Source of the DNA: Candidatus Mnemosynella biddleae
GTDB lineage: Archaea; Halobacteriota; Archaeoglobi; Mnemosynellales; Mnemosynellaceae
NCBI GenBank assembly: GCA_002011165.2
Contig: MTMI02000003.1
Span: 124,001 to 188,000 of the forward strand
DNA length: 64,000 nucleotides
Reading direction: 5' to 3'
Part shown: piece after piece, positions 17,918-27,824 of the stretch
Layout: each line of letters opens with the position of its first letter
How positions within the stretch are numbered: position 1 is the stretch's first letter
The notes under the pieces: model-generated
The model's input: only the letters and a program-made list of their open reading frames with translations
What the model was told of the DNA's origin: nothing
The model's database searches: none
Position numbers and translations under genes: made by a program

Positions 17918-19315
17918 TCAGAAGTGTGTGAGTCTAACTTGCCTTCTCACACAGATCTCTCCGGGGACTTCTACGGGATATCTTGAGGTTAAACAGGCCA
18001 AACAGAGTCTTCTCTCGGGAATTCCCACTGCTTCTATTAGACCTTCCAGTGAAAGATAGTTAACGGAGTCTGCTCCTATGACTGTTTTTATGCCCTCAAC
18101 CGATTTATGAGCTGCTATGAGCTCCTCTCTCGTCGGCATGTCTATTCCGAAATAGCATGGTGCGATAATTGGAGGAGACCCTACCATCAGGTGAACCTCC
18201 TTAGCTCCTGCATCTCTGAGCATCTGAACAATTCTCCTCGAAGTCGTTCCTCTGACTATCGAATCATCCACGAGGATGATCCTCTTTCCTTCAACGTTTC
18301 TCCTAACAACATTCAGTTTTAGCCTAACTCCTGCATCCCTAAGCCTCTGATGTGGCATTATGAATGTTCTTCCCACATATCTGTTTTTTATGAGTCCCTC
18401 AAGAAAAGGAATTCCTGAGGCAAGAGAGTAGCCTATCGCAGAAGTCACTCCAGAATCTGGAACAGGGCAAACGAGATCCCCTTCTATTCCGTATTCCTCA
18501 TAAAGTCTTTCACCAATCCTCAAACGAACGTCATAAACGAGTTTTCCATCAATAATTGAGTCTGGTCTCGCAAAATAGATGAACTCAAAGACGCACTGGG
18601 ATGTGGATGGACTTCTGACGATCTGATAGGATTCAACTTCCTCTTCGATGATTAGGAGTTCCCCAGGCTTAACATCTCTGATGAGCTTCCCTCCCAGAAC
18701 GTCGATTGCAACGCTCTCCGAAGCCACAACATGAGTTCCATTAACCTTGCCAATGCAGAGAGGTTTGAAACCGTTTGGATCTCTTATGGCTACAAGTGTA
18801 TCATTGATTAGAATTGTGAGCGAATAGGCACCAATAAGTCTTTTCATAAGTTCTCTCGTAGCATCCACAATATCTTTTCTCAGAAGCTCCTTAGCTAGAA
18901 GATGAGCTATAACCTCGGTGTCGGACTCCGAAAGAAAAATATGCCCATCTTCTTCTAAAGCTCTTCTGAGTTTCGTAGAGTTCACTATGTTCCCGTTATG
19001 AGCTACTGCAATCGTGCCTCCTCTGAAAGAGATTGTCAGAGGCTGAGAGTTCTCAGGAGTTGAGGGACCTGTAGTAGAGTAGCGAACATGTCCAATTCCT
19101 CTATCTCCTCTCAAAAGCTTCAGCTTATCTCCGTTAAAGACCTCTGAAACTAAGCCCATATCCTTATGCACTCTTATCCTCGAACCATCAAAAGTCGCTA
19201 TTCCAGCAGATTCCTGACCTCGGTGCTGTAGAGAGAAGAGAGCATAATAGATGTGAGAAGAGACGTCTTCTCCCTCAGTGCTTAAAATTCCGACAACTCC
19301 ACACTCCTCTCTCAA
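17918..19315 (-). CDS. purF: Amidophosphoribosyltransferase
   Basis: 465 residues. After a four-residue propeptide comes the nucleophile Cys in ECGVVGIL; GIGHVRYSTTG is the glutamine-binding part of the Ntn hydrolase domain. The C-terminal phosphoribosyltransferase domain has ILVDDSIVRGTTSRRIV, the PRPP loop. It makes phosphoribosylamine, the first step of purine synthesis. C-terminal Cys (LCLACLTSRYP) resemble the iron-sulfur ligands of the B. subtilis-type enzyme. Confidence 0.95.
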   Translation of the reverse strand: MREECGVVGILSTEGEDVSSHIYYALFSLQHRGQESAGIATFDGSRIRVHKDMGLVSEVFNGDKLKLLRGDRGIGHVRYSTTGPSTPENSQPLTISFRGGTIAVAHNGNIVNSTKLRRALEEDGHIFLSESDTEVIAHLLAKELLRKDIVDATRELMKRLIGAYSLTILINDTLVAIRDPNGFKPLCIGKVNGTHVVASESVAIDVLGGKLIRDVKPGELLIIEEEVESYQIVRSPSTSQCVFEFIYFARPDSIIDGKLVYDVRLRIGERLYEEYGIEGDLVCPVPDSGVTSAIGYSLASGIPFLEGLIKNRYVGRTFIMPHQRLRDAGVRLKLNVVRRNVEGKRIILVDDSIVRGTTSRRIVQMLRDAGAKEVHLMVGSPPIIAPCYFGIDMPTREELIAAHKSVEGIKTVIGADSVNYLSLEGLIEAVGIPERRLCLACLTSRYPVEVPGEICVRRQVRLTHF

Positions 19316-19349
19316 TAAAGAGCACCCTCAGGGGGTTTTTAAATTTAGA

Positions 19350-19529
19350 TCAATTGTTATACTTTGCGGACTTTTTCACCCAACTGTAACTTCTTAGCCT
19401 TTTAGATCTTCCGAAACCGCATGAAGCACAGTATCGCTTGCTGACGTGAAAAGAGACCTTTCCACACCTTCTACATCTTATATGAGTTTTCTTCTGCCTT
19501 TTACCCATCGAAGGAGTTCCCTTGCTCAT
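19350..19529 (-). CDS. rpl37e: 50S ribosomal protein L37e
   Basis: 59 residues starting [16 protein letters not shown], the family's usual N-terminus. CRRCG and CASCG form a four-Cys zinc ribbon; the tail is Arg/Lys-rich. I chose ATG 19529, preceded by GAGGTGAG; a GTG three codons upstream (19538) has no suitable signal. Pairing with lsm is common in archaea. Confidence 0.95.
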   Translation of the reverse strand: MSKGTPSMGKRQKKTHIRCRRCGKVSFHVSKRYCASCGFGRSKRLRSYSWVKKSAKYNN

Positions 19530-19544
19530 CAATCTCACCTCGCA

Positions 19545-19844
<300 letters not shown>

Positions 19845-19871
19845 TTAAAATTCCAATATGCAAAGTAAGTG

Positions 19872-20369
19872 ATGAGAGAAATGAGAGTGAAAAACAGGCA
19901 TCAGCTTAGAGAGAGAGAAGCGAGAGCGATAGCAGAAGAGCTTGAGAAGATTTTCGGGGAAGATGCAAAAAGACTTCTCGAAGATAAGAAGATGGAAAGA
20001 GTAGAGATGAGAGATAAAACTGAACTGATACTCGTTGATGGAGAGCCTCTGCTGATCATGATTGACGGGAGACCATTTCCTACTGTAAAAGGTGCTCTAA
20101 AAATGAAGCCGAAGAAAAAAAGGGTTGTCGTTGATTTTGGAGCGGTAAAAGCAGTTTCTCAGGGAGCTGATGTCATGGCACCGGGAATAGTGGAAGTCGA
20201 TGACGATGTCGAAAAAGGAGATCTCGTGATTATAGTTGATGAGATCCACAGAAAGCCTCTAGCTATAGGAAGAGCTCTTGTTTCAAAAGATAGGATGATG
20301 GGGCAGAGGGGTAAAGCGGTGAAGTCCATTCATCATGTTGGTGATAGGATATGGAAACTACAAGTCTGA
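19872..20369 (+). CDS. PUA-domain RNA-binding protein (COG2016, MCT-1-like)
   Basis: About 165 residues. An N-terminal pre-PUA part (RLLEDKKMERVEMRDKTELI, LVDGEPLLIMIDGRPFPTVK) is followed by a PUA domain (RVVVDFGAVKAVSQGADVMA, PGIVEVDDDVEKGDLVIIVD, KPLAIGRALVS). Eukaryotic relatives (MCTS1/Tma20) act in translation reinitiation and ribosome recycling. GTG 19869 precedes ATG 19872; the TATA-like site 20-25 bases upstream suggests a leaderless mRNA starting at the ATG. Confidence 0.85.
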   Translation: MREMRVKNRHQLREREARAIAEELEKIFGEDAKRLLEDKKMERVEMRDKTELILVDGEPLLIMIDGRPFPTVKGALKMKPKKKRVVVDFGAVKAVSQGADVMAPGIVEVDDDVEKGDLVIIVDEIHRKPLAIGRALVSKDRMMGQRGKAVKSIHHVGDRIWKLQV

Positions 20370-20408
20370 GAAGAGATTTATTAAGGAGTTTTTCAAAATT
20401 ACTTTTCG

Positions 20409-20801
20409 ATGGTGATGTCATTGAGCGGACTTATAGATAAGTTGTTTGGAGGAGGAGCAAAGCCGAAGGGAGCTGAAGAGGAGTATATAGAACTGAATCT
20501 CAGCGAATACGAAGCACTAATGGAGAGAGAGGTAGCCAACCTTTACGTGAAGGTTGCAGAAATAGCGAATCTCAACGAACTTCAGGAAATTAGAAAGGAG
20601 ATATATAACGGAAACATCGTGATAATAGATCTCTCCCTCATGAGGAGAGATAGAGCGCTTGTGGAGAGAGTCATAAGAGAGTTGAAACAGGTGACCGAGG
20701 ATATTCACGGAGATATCGCTGGGATAAGTGAGGATCTTATAATAACAACTCCAACAGGTGTGAAGATAGATAGGAGAAAGATTATCGGGGGCAAGTATTG
20801 A
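20409..20801 (+). CDS. sepF: Archaeal SepF, FtsZ membrane anchor
   Basis: 130 residues. The N-terminal MSLSGLIDKLFGGG is a short amphipathic membrane-targeting helix; YIELNLSEYEALME and the beta-alpha core (NIVIIDLSLMRRDRALVERV, DIAGISEDLIITTPTGVKID) match archaeal SepF, which links FtsZ rings to the membrane in Euryarchaeota. No ribosome binding site is seen and ATTTATTA (about 20376) lies some 30 bases upstream, so the mRNA is probably leaderless. The stop overlaps the ZPR1 gene by TTGA. Confidence 0.85.
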   Translation: MVMSLSGLIDKLFGGGAKPKGAEEEYIELNLSEYEALMEREVANLYVKVAEIANLNELQEIRKEIYNGNIVIIDLSLMRRDRALVERVIRELKQVTEDIHGDIAGISEDLIITTPTGVKIDRRKIIGGKY

Positions 20802-21370
20802 AGAGAGCTACGACAAAATACGGTTGTCCCTCCTGTGGAGCTCAAGCAAATTATACTTGGGATTTCGAAGAGATTCCGTATTTCGGAGAAGTGATGATAA
20901 CTTCAATCCAGTGCTCTTCGTGTGGTTTCAAGCACTCAGACTGTCTTATTCTGAGTGTTAAAGATCCGATGAGATACGAGCTGAAGATAAGGAGCATTGA
21001 GGATCTCTCGGCCAGAGTTATAAGATCCTCATCAGGTACTATTAGAATTCCAGAGCTTGGAGTTGATATAGAACCGGGTCCACTTGCAGAATCATTCATA
21101 AGCAATGTTGAGGGAATTCTTGAGAGAATTGAGAACGTTCTGAAAGGAATTTTGAGGACCAGTGGAAACAAAAGAGCTAAAGAGCTTCTGAACGACATTT
21201 CAGAGATTAGAGAGGGAAAAAAGGAGATTACGGTGGTTGTGGAAGATCCATTTGGAAATAGTGCAATAATATCTGAGAGGGCATCTTCTAGGATTCTCAG
21301 TAGAGAGGAGGCTTCGAAACTCAAAACTGGATACCTTCTCTTTGAAGTTGAAGATGATCCGGAGAGTTAG
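20798..21370 (+). CDS. ZPR1-type zinc-finger protein
   Basis: 190 residues with one ZPR1 module: CPSCG and CSSCG about 30 residues apart, followed by the beta-rich ZPR1 body (VKDPMRYELKIRSIEDLSAR, SSGTIRIPELGVDIEPG). Eukaryotic ZPR1 carries two modules and is a chaperone for elongation factor eEF1A; the archaeal one-module form is less studied. TTG start within a TTGA overlap with sepF. Confidence 0.88.
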   Translation: MKRATTKYGCPSCGAQANYTWDFEEIPYFGEVMITSIQCSSCGFKHSDCLILSVKDPMRYELKIRSIEDLSARVIRSSSGTIRIPELGVDIEPGPLAESFISNVEGILERIENVLKGILRTSGNKRAKELLNDISEIREGKKEITVVVEDPFGNSAIISERASSRILSREEASKLKTGYLLFEVEDDPES

Positions 21371-22346
21371 AAGCGATAAATTCTCGAAAAAGATCTTTTC
21401 AGATGAGGACGGATTGAGATTTGCAACTCCCGAGATTGTCGCTGAATACAGAGCAAAAAGATTGAAGTGCAACATTATAGGAGAGCTTGGATGTGGAATT
21501 GGGGGTCAGACAATTTATTTTGCTAAGTACTCAAAAGATGTAATTGCTGCAGAGAGGAGTGAAGAGAGACTTGAGTGCGCAAAAAGGAACTGCAAGATCT
21601 ACGGAGTCTCAAACGTTAAATTCGTTCACGGTGATGTGATGAGCGAAGAGGTGAGAAGATGCTTCCGAGACGCGGAGATCATTTTTTGTGACCCATCAAG
21701 ACCTCCAGAGGAGGATTTCAGAGATATCATGAAAACTGAGCCAAAAATCACAGAAATCATGAGATTTTACGGAGAATTTACAGAGAATTTCTCTTTTGAG
21801 GTGCCACCGCAAATTCCTCCCTCAAGGGTACCTTTTGAGTGCGAAAAAGAGTACGTTTCTCTCAACCATCAGCTGAACAGATTGAATCTCTATCTTGGAG
21901 ATTTGAAGAGAAGCGATGTCTCTGTGGTGATTTTACCAGGAGAGTACGTGCTCTGTGGTGATGGAGAGATCAAATACGGAGGATTTGATGAGTATCTTCA
22001 TGAGGTTGATCCTGCAGTTATCAAAGCCGGTCTTATTGGAGTTCTCTGCGAGAGATACAATCTCCACATATGTTTCAGAGATGAGAGGAGGGTTCTTCTG
22101 AGCGGAGGTGAGGTTTCATCTCCTTTCCTGAAGCATTCCTATAGGTTAATCTCCATATGCAACACTCTCTCAGAGGTTAAAAGCGTGCTCAAAAAGATGA
22201 GAGCGGATAAGGCCATCCTGAGGTTCAAGATAGATCCTTCAGAATATTGGAGGGTTAGGAGGAAAGTGGAGGAAGGGTTAAATGGGGAGAAGGTTTTCCA
22301 TATTTTCAGAGGAGAAAAATATATCGTATGTGAGAGATTGAGATGA
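21354..22346 (+). CDS. Class I SAM-dependent methyltransferase with THUMP-like C-terminus
   Basis: 330 residues. GLRFATPEIVAEYRAKRL then IIGELGCGIGGQTIYFAK (SAM motif I), VIAAERSEERLECAKRNC (motif II) and IIFCDPSRPP (motif IV-like). The rest (about 170-330) resembles the THUMP-like domain found with this methyltransferase type in bacteria. RNA or protein methylation is likely; the substrate is unknown. ATG 21354 gives a 17-base overlap with the ZPR1 gene; a TTG at 21342 is possible. The stop overlaps the shikimate kinase ATG. Confidence 0.78.
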   Translation: MIRRVRSDKFSKKIFSDEDGLRFATPEIVAEYRAKRLKCNIIGELGCGIGGQTIYFAKYSKDVIAAERSEERLECAKRNCKIYGVSNVKFVHGDVMSEEVRRCFRDAEIIFCDPSRPPEEDFRDIMKTEPKITEIMRFYGEFTENFSFEVPPQIPPSRVPFECEKEYVSLNHQLNRLNLYLGDLKRSDVSVVILPGEYVLCGDGEIKYGGFDEYLHEVDPAVIKAGLIGVLCERYNLHICFRDERRVLLSGGEVSSPFLKHSYRLISICNTLSEVKSVLKKMRADKAILRFKIDPSEYWRVRRKVEEGLNGEKVFHIFRGEKYIVCERLR

Positions 22347-23173
22347 GAGGTAAGGGCTTCGCATATGGAGCGGGAACTATCGTAAATGCAATTGCAACTT
22401 TAAAAGGAGCTTCTTTCGGGCTTCCTCTTAGAGTAGAAGTAAGAGTCGAGTTTGGAGAGGATCTGAGAGGAGTTTCTGGGAGTGTCGAAGGCGGTGGAGA
22501 TCCGTTTCTCCTAGAATTCTGCGTTAGAGAGTGGATTGAAAAGTTTGGATATGAAGGGGGAGCTTTTGTGACGAGTTCCTCAGAAATACCCCAAGCAAGC
22601 GGTCTGAAGAGTAGCAGTGCAGTTGTGAATGCAACTCTTCTAGCTTGTATGGATGCTTTTGGAATAAAGATGAGTGCTCTTGAAATAGCGAGATGGAACG
22701 CAGAGATTTCCCTTAAAGCTGGCGTCTCGGTAACTGGAGCTTTCGACGATGCCATAACTTCTCTTTTGGGAGGTATTGTTTTAAGTGATAACGCAAAGAG
22801 AGAGATTCTCAAAAGAGTGGAGCTCAAAAGAGAAGTTTCGGTGCTGATTCCAGAAGGAAAAGTAGAGAGTGGAAAAGTGGATGTTAAAAGGTGTAGAGCG
22901 ATTGCACCAATAATAGAAATTGCCTTTGACAGAGCTATGAGAGAAGAATTTGAAGAGGCAATGTTAATAAATGGATTTCCCTACTGTGCAGCTCTGAATC
23001 TGAGCACAGAGCCGATCATCGACGCTCTGAAACGTGGAGTCAAGGGAGTGACCCTCTCGGGTACTGGCCCCTCTTACGTTGCCTGGGGTGAAATAGAAGA
23101 TTGGAAGAACTACGGAACGGTTATTAAATCTCGTGTGAATAACAAGGGGGTGATAAAATATGAGGAGTCTTGA
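22343..23173 (+). CDS. Archaeal shikimate kinase (GHMP type)
   Basis: 276 residues. FAYGAGTIVNAIATLKGASF is the archaeal shikimate kinase N-terminus; SEIPQASGLKSSSAVVNATL is the GHMP ATP loop; GVTLSGTGPSYVAW the third motif. Unrelated to bacterial AroK/AroL. It phosphorylates shikimate in aromatic amino acid synthesis and overlaps chorismate mutase by 14 bases. Confidence 0.92.
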   Translation: MRGKGFAYGAGTIVNAIATLKGASFGLPLRVEVRVEFGEDLRGVSGSVEGGGDPFLLEFCVREWIEKFGYEGGAFVTSSSEIPQASGLKSSSAVVNATLLACMDAFGIKMSALEIARWNAEISLKAGVSVTGAFDDAITSLLGGIVLSDNAKREILKRVELKREVSVLIPEGKVESGKVDVKRCRAIAPIIEIAFDRAMREEFEEAMLINGFPYCAALNLSTEPIIDALKRGVKGVTLSGTGPSYVAWGEIEDWKNYGTVIKSRVNNKGVIKYEES

Positions 23174-23453
23174 AGAAATTAGAAAGGAGATTGAAGATAT
23201 AGATAGAGAAATAGTCGAATTAATAGCGAAGAGGACGAATTTGGCGAGAGAAATTGTTGAAGCCAAAAAAAGAGAGGGTGTGCGAATAGAGGTTGAAGAT
23301 GAAGAGCAGAAGAGGAAAGTAATAGGAAGAGCAATAAAACTGGCAACAGAGAGAAACATCGATCCATCAAGCATTAAGGAGATTTTCGAAATTCTGACTA
23401 AAATGAACTGGGAACAACAGAAAATGCTCTTAGGAGAAGTTAACTCCTTCTAA
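23160..23453 (+). CDS. Chorismate mutase, AroQ type
   Basis: 97 residues, all helical. LEEIRKEIEDIDREIVELIA and KRTNLAREIVEAKK hold the active-site Arg/Lys of the AroQ fold. It converts chorismate to prephenate. GGGGTGATAAAAT precedes the ATG. Here it is a free protein, not fused to prephenate dehydrogenase or dehydratase as in A. fulgidus. It converges with tyrA, overlapping by 14 bases. Confidence 0.92.
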   Translation: MRSLEEIRKEIEDIDREIVELIAKRTNLAREIVEAKKREGVRIEVEDEEQKRKVIGRAIKLATERNIDPSSIKEIFEILTKMNWEQQKMLLGEVNSF

Positions 23454-24450
23454 TGACCTCATATTCATCGAGATTAATAGTCACAGTCTGTCCATTTACC
23501 TCGAGTCTCAGAAGATTCTCCTCTACCTCCAGGAGCCTCCCTTTCAAAATCTCAGAAGTTTTCAGATCCCTCAGAACTATCTCCGAATTAATTGATGATT
23601 TTAGGAGCTCTATTTCCTCTATTTTGCACTTTATAAGTTTCTCGGATCTGAGGAATGCATGAAATGTATCTTCAAAATGCTCCGAAGCTCTTTTCATGAG
23701 CTCAGCAAACTTTGATTCGTCGACTGACTTATTAAGTTCAACTACACTTTCAATAAATGCTTTTCTCACCTCTTTTGCGTGAGGGTTTTTCTGTATTTCC
23801 TCGTACATTCTAGGATTTTGGTGAAGAATTCTTCCAACGAGATCAAAGAAAATCAGATAAACAGGTGGTATGAGATGAGTGAGGGGCTTAAATCCGAGTT
23901 TTCTAAGGACCACTCCAAAACTCACGAGAGAGAAGTGAGAAAGGCATTGAACGATTGCCATGATTTTATCGTGTTCTTCAGGACTCATGAGAACAGTTTT
24001 CACACCTTCTCCTTCGAGAACCTCCTCCAGAAACTCCAGATGCTCCTCTCGATGTCTTGCAGGAGTTAAAACTACTGTCTGTCCTTTTAAAGGTGTGAAA
24101 GGGCCAAAAAGAGGATGCATTCCTATAACGCTGACGTCCTCTGAAGAATTATTTAGCATCTCTCTTACCGGAAATTCTTTAAGAGACGTGAGATCTGTTA
24201 AAAGGGCTCCGCTCTTCGCCCTAGGTGCAACTTCTCTGATAACTTCGGAGGTATTTTCAATTGGAACAGAAAAGACCACAACATCCATTTCCGGAATTTC
24301 TTCAAGAGAGCACATCCCCACGGAGAGTTTTCTCGCAACACTTTCGGTTTCTTCCGAGACGTCCATTATGTAAACTTCACCATATCTGGAGAAGATCTCA
24401 GCAAAAAGTCTACCCATCTTTCCTGCTCCTCCAACAACGCATATCTTCAT
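23440..24450 (-). CDS. tyrA: Prephenate dehydrogenase with extra C-terminal domain
   Basis: 336 residues. MKICVVGGAGKMGRLFAEIF is the NAD(P)-binding Rossmann loop; DVSVIGMHPLFGPFTPLKGQ holds the conserved His and Gly of TyrA; the dimerisation domain runs from about 155 to 265. The final roughly 65 residues (LRDLKTSEILKGRLLEVEEN on) form a predicted small beta-barrel-like unit that I do not recognise; it is not an ACT domain. ATGA overlap with aroE upstream. Confidence 0.9.
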   Translation of the reverse strand: MKICVVGGAGKMGRLFAEIFSRYGEVYIMDVSEETESVARKLSVGMCSLEEIPEMDVVVFSVPIENTSEVIREVAPRAKSGALLTDLTSLKEFPVREMLNNSSEDVSVIGMHPLFGPFTPLKGQTVVLTPARHREEHLEFLEEVLEGEGVKTVLMSPEEHDKIMAIVQCLSHFSLVSFGVVLRKLGFKPLTHLIPPVYLIFFDLVGRILHQNPRMYEEIQKNPHAKEVRKAFIESVVELNKSVDESKFAELMKRASEHFEDTFHAFLRSEKLIKCKIEEIELLKSSINSEIVLRDLKTSEILKGRLLEVEENLLRLEVNGQTVTINLDEYEVIRRS

Positions 24451-25241
24451 TCCTTCACCGCCCCTCTAACTGCGTTTTCCATAACTTCGAAAGGAGCTTT
24501 CCTGTTAAACCAAATCTCAAAATTCAGAGCGCCCTGATGAAGGAGAACAGAGAGGCCATCAACTGTTTTCGCTCCAGCTTTCTTTGCCTCTTTCAGTAAC
24601 CTCGTCTCTGGAGGTACATAAACTATGTCGAGAACAGTAAGATCCTCGTGAAGATCTTCCGCATAAAGAAGCGACTCATCAGACTTCATACCAACAGGAG
24701 TAGTGTTTATCACTATATCTGCAAATTTCACAGCTCTTCTTAGATTTTCCACAACGGATGCTCCAGTAAGTTCTGCAAGTTTTTTTGATCTTTCTAAACT
24801 TCTATTCCATATAAGGAGTCTCACATCCTCAAATGATAGACGGACTGCTATAGCTTTTGCAGAACCGCCTGCTCCGAGAATGAGGACTTTTGAGCCTTTT
24901 ACCTCTGTTCCACTGCTTTCTATGGCTCTGAGAGCTCCATCTCCATCAGTATTGAAGCCAAGAACCTCATCAGAGAACTTGAGTGTATTCACCGCATTCG
25001 CAATTTTTGAGACTTCATCCATCTTCCTAACGATGGATGATGCAACTTCTTTGTGGGGCATCGTGACGTTCAAACCGAGAAATCCTAGAGCCCGAGCGCC
25101 TTTTATTGCAGTTATCGCATCCTCAACCTCAAATGGAAGATAAACTGCATCCATTCCGAAATGTTCAAAAGCTGCTCTGTACATCACAGGTGAGAGAGAA
25201 TGTGAGACAGGTTTCCCTATGATTCCAAGAATCTTCATCAA
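24447..25241 (-). CDS. aroE: Shikimate 5-dehydrogenase
   Basis: 264 residues. IGKPVSHSLSPVMYRAAF is the substrate-binding N-terminus, LNVTMPHKEVA carries the catalytic Lys, NTDGDGALRAI the Asp, and VLILGAGGSAKAIAVRLS the NADP loop. It reduces 3-dehydroshikimate. Operon aroE-tyrA; divergent from mptA across an 81-base intergenic region. Confidence 0.95.
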   Translation of the reverse strand: MMKILGIIGKPVSHSLSPVMYRAAFEHFGMDAVYLPFEVEDAITAIKGARALGFLGLNVTMPHKEVASSIVRKMDEVSKIANAVNTLKFSDEVLGFNTDGDGALRAIESSGTEVKGSKVLILGAGGSAKAIAVRLSFEDVRLLIWNRSLERSKKLAELTGASVVENLRRAVKFADIVINTTPVGMKSDESLLYAEDLHEDLTVLDIVYVPPETRLLKEAKKAGAKTVDGLSVLLHQGALNFEIWFNRKAPFEVMENAVRGAVKE

Positions 25242-25322
25242 ACGATGATTCGAGTTGAGGAATTTAAAAGATTATGCTTCAAAAACCAAAAGATTAAATT
25301 GAGTTGAGGAGGAGCATATACC

Positions 25323-26258
25323 ATGCCACTTCCTGATGTTCAATCGAGTGAACCAGATATTCGAATTAATCTCACACGAGTTGGAGTAACTGATGTGAAA
25401 AAGCTTGTGAAAGTTTTAAGAAAGGATAAAAGGCCGATAATACTCATCTCTACCTTCGACATCTTTGTTGATCTTCCGAAAGATAGAAAGGGTGCCAATC
25501 TCTCGAGAAACTTTGAAGCTATAGATGAGGTTCTTGAGGAGACGACTTTTGAACCAGTGACAGAGATAGAGGAGCTATGCAGTAGAATTTCTGAAGAGCT
25601 CCTAAAGAGACACGAGTATGCATCAAGAGCAGAAGTTCATATGAGGAGCGAGTATGTGATAAGAAGAGAGACTCCAGTAACGAAGATGAAATGCCAAGAA
25701 GTTGTGGACATCTTTGCTAGTGCAATTTCCACAAGAGAGGATGGTGTGACTACGCGAAAATCTATAGGAGCAGAAGTTGTTGGTATGACTGCCTGTCCCT
25801 GCGCTCAGGGAATGATGAAAGAGATTGCAATTAAAAAGCTTAGAGAGTTGGGGATGAATGATAAGGAGATTGAAGAGTTTATTGCATGTGTACCGATTGC
25901 AACACACAATCAAAGAGGAAGAGGATTTATCTCGATAGAAGTTGGAGGAAAGGATAAAATTCCGTCACTGGATAGAATAATAGAGATCATCGAGGATTCT
26001 ATGAGCACAAGAATCTACGAGCTTTTGAAGAGGAATGATGAGGCAAGAGTCGTTATGGATGCTCATCGAAATCCAAAGTTCGTTGAGGATTGCGTCAGAG
26101 AGATGGCAAGAAGAGTTGTTGAGGAGTTCCCTCAGCTATCGGATGATGCTGTGATCACAATAAAGCAGGTGAACGAAGAGAGCATCCACAGACATAATGC
26201 TTTTGCGGAGAAGATAGCAACCATGGGAGAGCTAAGAAGAGAGTTGAACGGAGGATGA
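25323..26258 (+). CDS. mptA: GTP cyclohydrolase MptA (methanopterin synthesis)
   Basis: 311 residues of the GCYH-IB/FolE2 superfamily, long archaeal form. [20 protein letters not shown] is the family start; [16 protein letters not shown] has the metal Cys; [19 protein letters not shown] a further active-site strand. The Fe(II) enzyme makes 7,8-dihydroneopterin 2',3'-cyclic phosphate, the first step to tetrahydromethanopterin. GAGGAGG precedes the ATG. The stop overlaps the start of a decayed PLD gene. Confidence 0.94.
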   Translation: MPLPDVQSSEPDIRINLTRVGVTDVKKLVKVLRKDKRPIILISTFDIFVDLPKDRKGANLSRNFEAIDEVLEETTFEPVTEIEELCSRISEELLKRHEYASRAEVHMRSEYVIRRETPVTKMKCQEVVDIFASAISTREDGVTTRKSIGAEVVGMTACPCAQGMMKEIAIKKLRELGMNDKEIEEFIACVPIATHNQRGRGFISIEVGGKDKIPSLDRIIEIIEDSMSTRIYELLKRNDEARVVMDAHRNPKFVEDCVREMARRVVEEFPQLSDDAVITIKQVNEESIHRHNAFAEKIATMGELRRELNGG

Positions 26259-27824
26259 AACTCCCCAAAATCCTTCCTATTTTACTTCTTTTCTCTTCTT
26301 TTTTCTGCTTCCGCTGAGCTTCTAATAATCGAGGTTGCACCCAACGGCTATGCTCCTAAGGATAATGATGAACTTGTGAGGATTATGAGCTTAGAAAAAG
26401 AGGAGAATTAGGAGAATACACTCTAACTGATCTCGAAGAGACTATTAAACTTCCTGATATCATTTTAAGACCCGGAGAGTCGATTTATCTCACGAGAAAT
26501 GAGAGCTGGCAGATATTTTATGAGAGAGGAGAGCATTGAAGTGAGACTTCCTCATCTCTCAAACGAAGGTGATGAGGTGCTTCTTCTCAAAGGTGATGAA
26601 GTGGTTGATGCGGTGAGATACGGAAAGAGCAAAGAAGTGGAGGGCTGGATTGGAGAGCCATTAAAAACCCCAAAGGAAGGAGAGATTCTAAAAAGATAGC
26701 ATGAAGACACAACACAAAAGAAGATTGGATAGGGAATAGATCTTTCTACATAGGTCAATCGAAATTCGGAGAAATGAGTTTTAAAGGCGAGGTTATTTCT
26801 TTACTTCGGAGAACTCTCTCGATGTGATTCTCGATGAACTCGAGAGAGCAAAGAAGTTTATTTATGTGGCTTCCTATACCTTCAATCACCCGATAATTGC
26901 GGAGCGGCTCCTCGAAACAGTAAAGAGAGGTGTAGAGGTAAGGCTCATCTTAGAAGGTGACCCAATAGGTGGTTTTCAAGAATCAGAGAATTTAAAAGCG
27001 CTTTCAGAACAAGTAAACATCAGACTTATGAGCTCAGAAGAATTGAGAGATCGATACAGATTCATGCATGCGAAATATGTTATGATCGACGGAGAGAGTT
27101 CTCATAACAACGGAAAACCTGAACGAAAGAGGATTTCCAATCTATGAGGGGGAACAAAGAGTAGGGAGTCGTTCTGATTGGAGATTCTGCAAAGTTCTTT
27201 GAAAAAGTCTTCAAAGATGACTGGAATGGTTACGACATGGAAAAAGTACGTAGAGTGGGGGAACTTAAAACTCAGAGTTATAAAGAAAGAGGGAAGGAGG
27301 CTCTACTGTGCAATGCACACTATGATGTCTTTGTTCTTCCAGATGCGGGATTTTCTCCACTTCTTAGAGCAATTGAGAGTGCAGACGAATTTCTTTATGT
27401 AGAGGAGCAATACCTCGAGAAAGATGGAATTTTCATAGATGCATTCTCAAAAAGACCTCAGAAGGTGTAAAGATTAGAATGATTTTGGATGAGAATGAGG
27501 GAAATAAAGAGACAAAAGAATATCTGGAGAGAGTTGCACAGAAAAATGGATGGGATCTTAAAGTTCGGACTATGAAAAACGTTCACACAAAGGGAATCGT
27601 ATCAGAAGACCTAGTTTTGATTTCAAGTGTGAATATGAATGAAGAGTCTGTTTTGATGAACAGGGAGACAGGAGTGATTCTCTATGGAGAACCGACGAAG
27701 TTCTTCAGGAATATCTTCGAAAAGGATTGGAAGGAAGCAGAAAAATCTTCTCCTAATCCCTTCTTTGAAGTTTCACTCGGAGTTCTCACTGATTCTACTT
27801 GTAAGACGATTTCTTAGATATTAA
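26255..27824 (+). pseudogene. Exported lamin-tail/phospholipase D-like protein, heavily frameshifted
   Basis: Read across frames this is one gene of about 520 codons. It starts with ATG in an ATGA overlap with mptA: signal peptide [17 protein letters not shown], then (after a shift in the T run near 26299-26304) SASAELLIIEVAPNGYAP, a lamin-tail domain whose fragments continue as GELGEYTLTDLEE, RPGESIYLTRN and ESIEVRLPHLSNEGDEV. Two PLD halves follow: FMHAKYVMIDGE (HxK-x4-D), VLITTENLNERGFPIYEG, and VHTKGIVSEDLVLISSVNMN, where the Asp is replaced by Glu. The end reads LILLVRRFLRY, a membrane tail, ending 27824. I count about eight frame changes plus an in-frame TAG at 26697-26699. No functional protein is likely. 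Confidence 0.85.

Noticed and set aside
26255-27824. Several separate small genes in the PLD region
   Set aside because: The fragments join in order into one lamin-tail/PLD protein; treating them as genes would give domains without starts.
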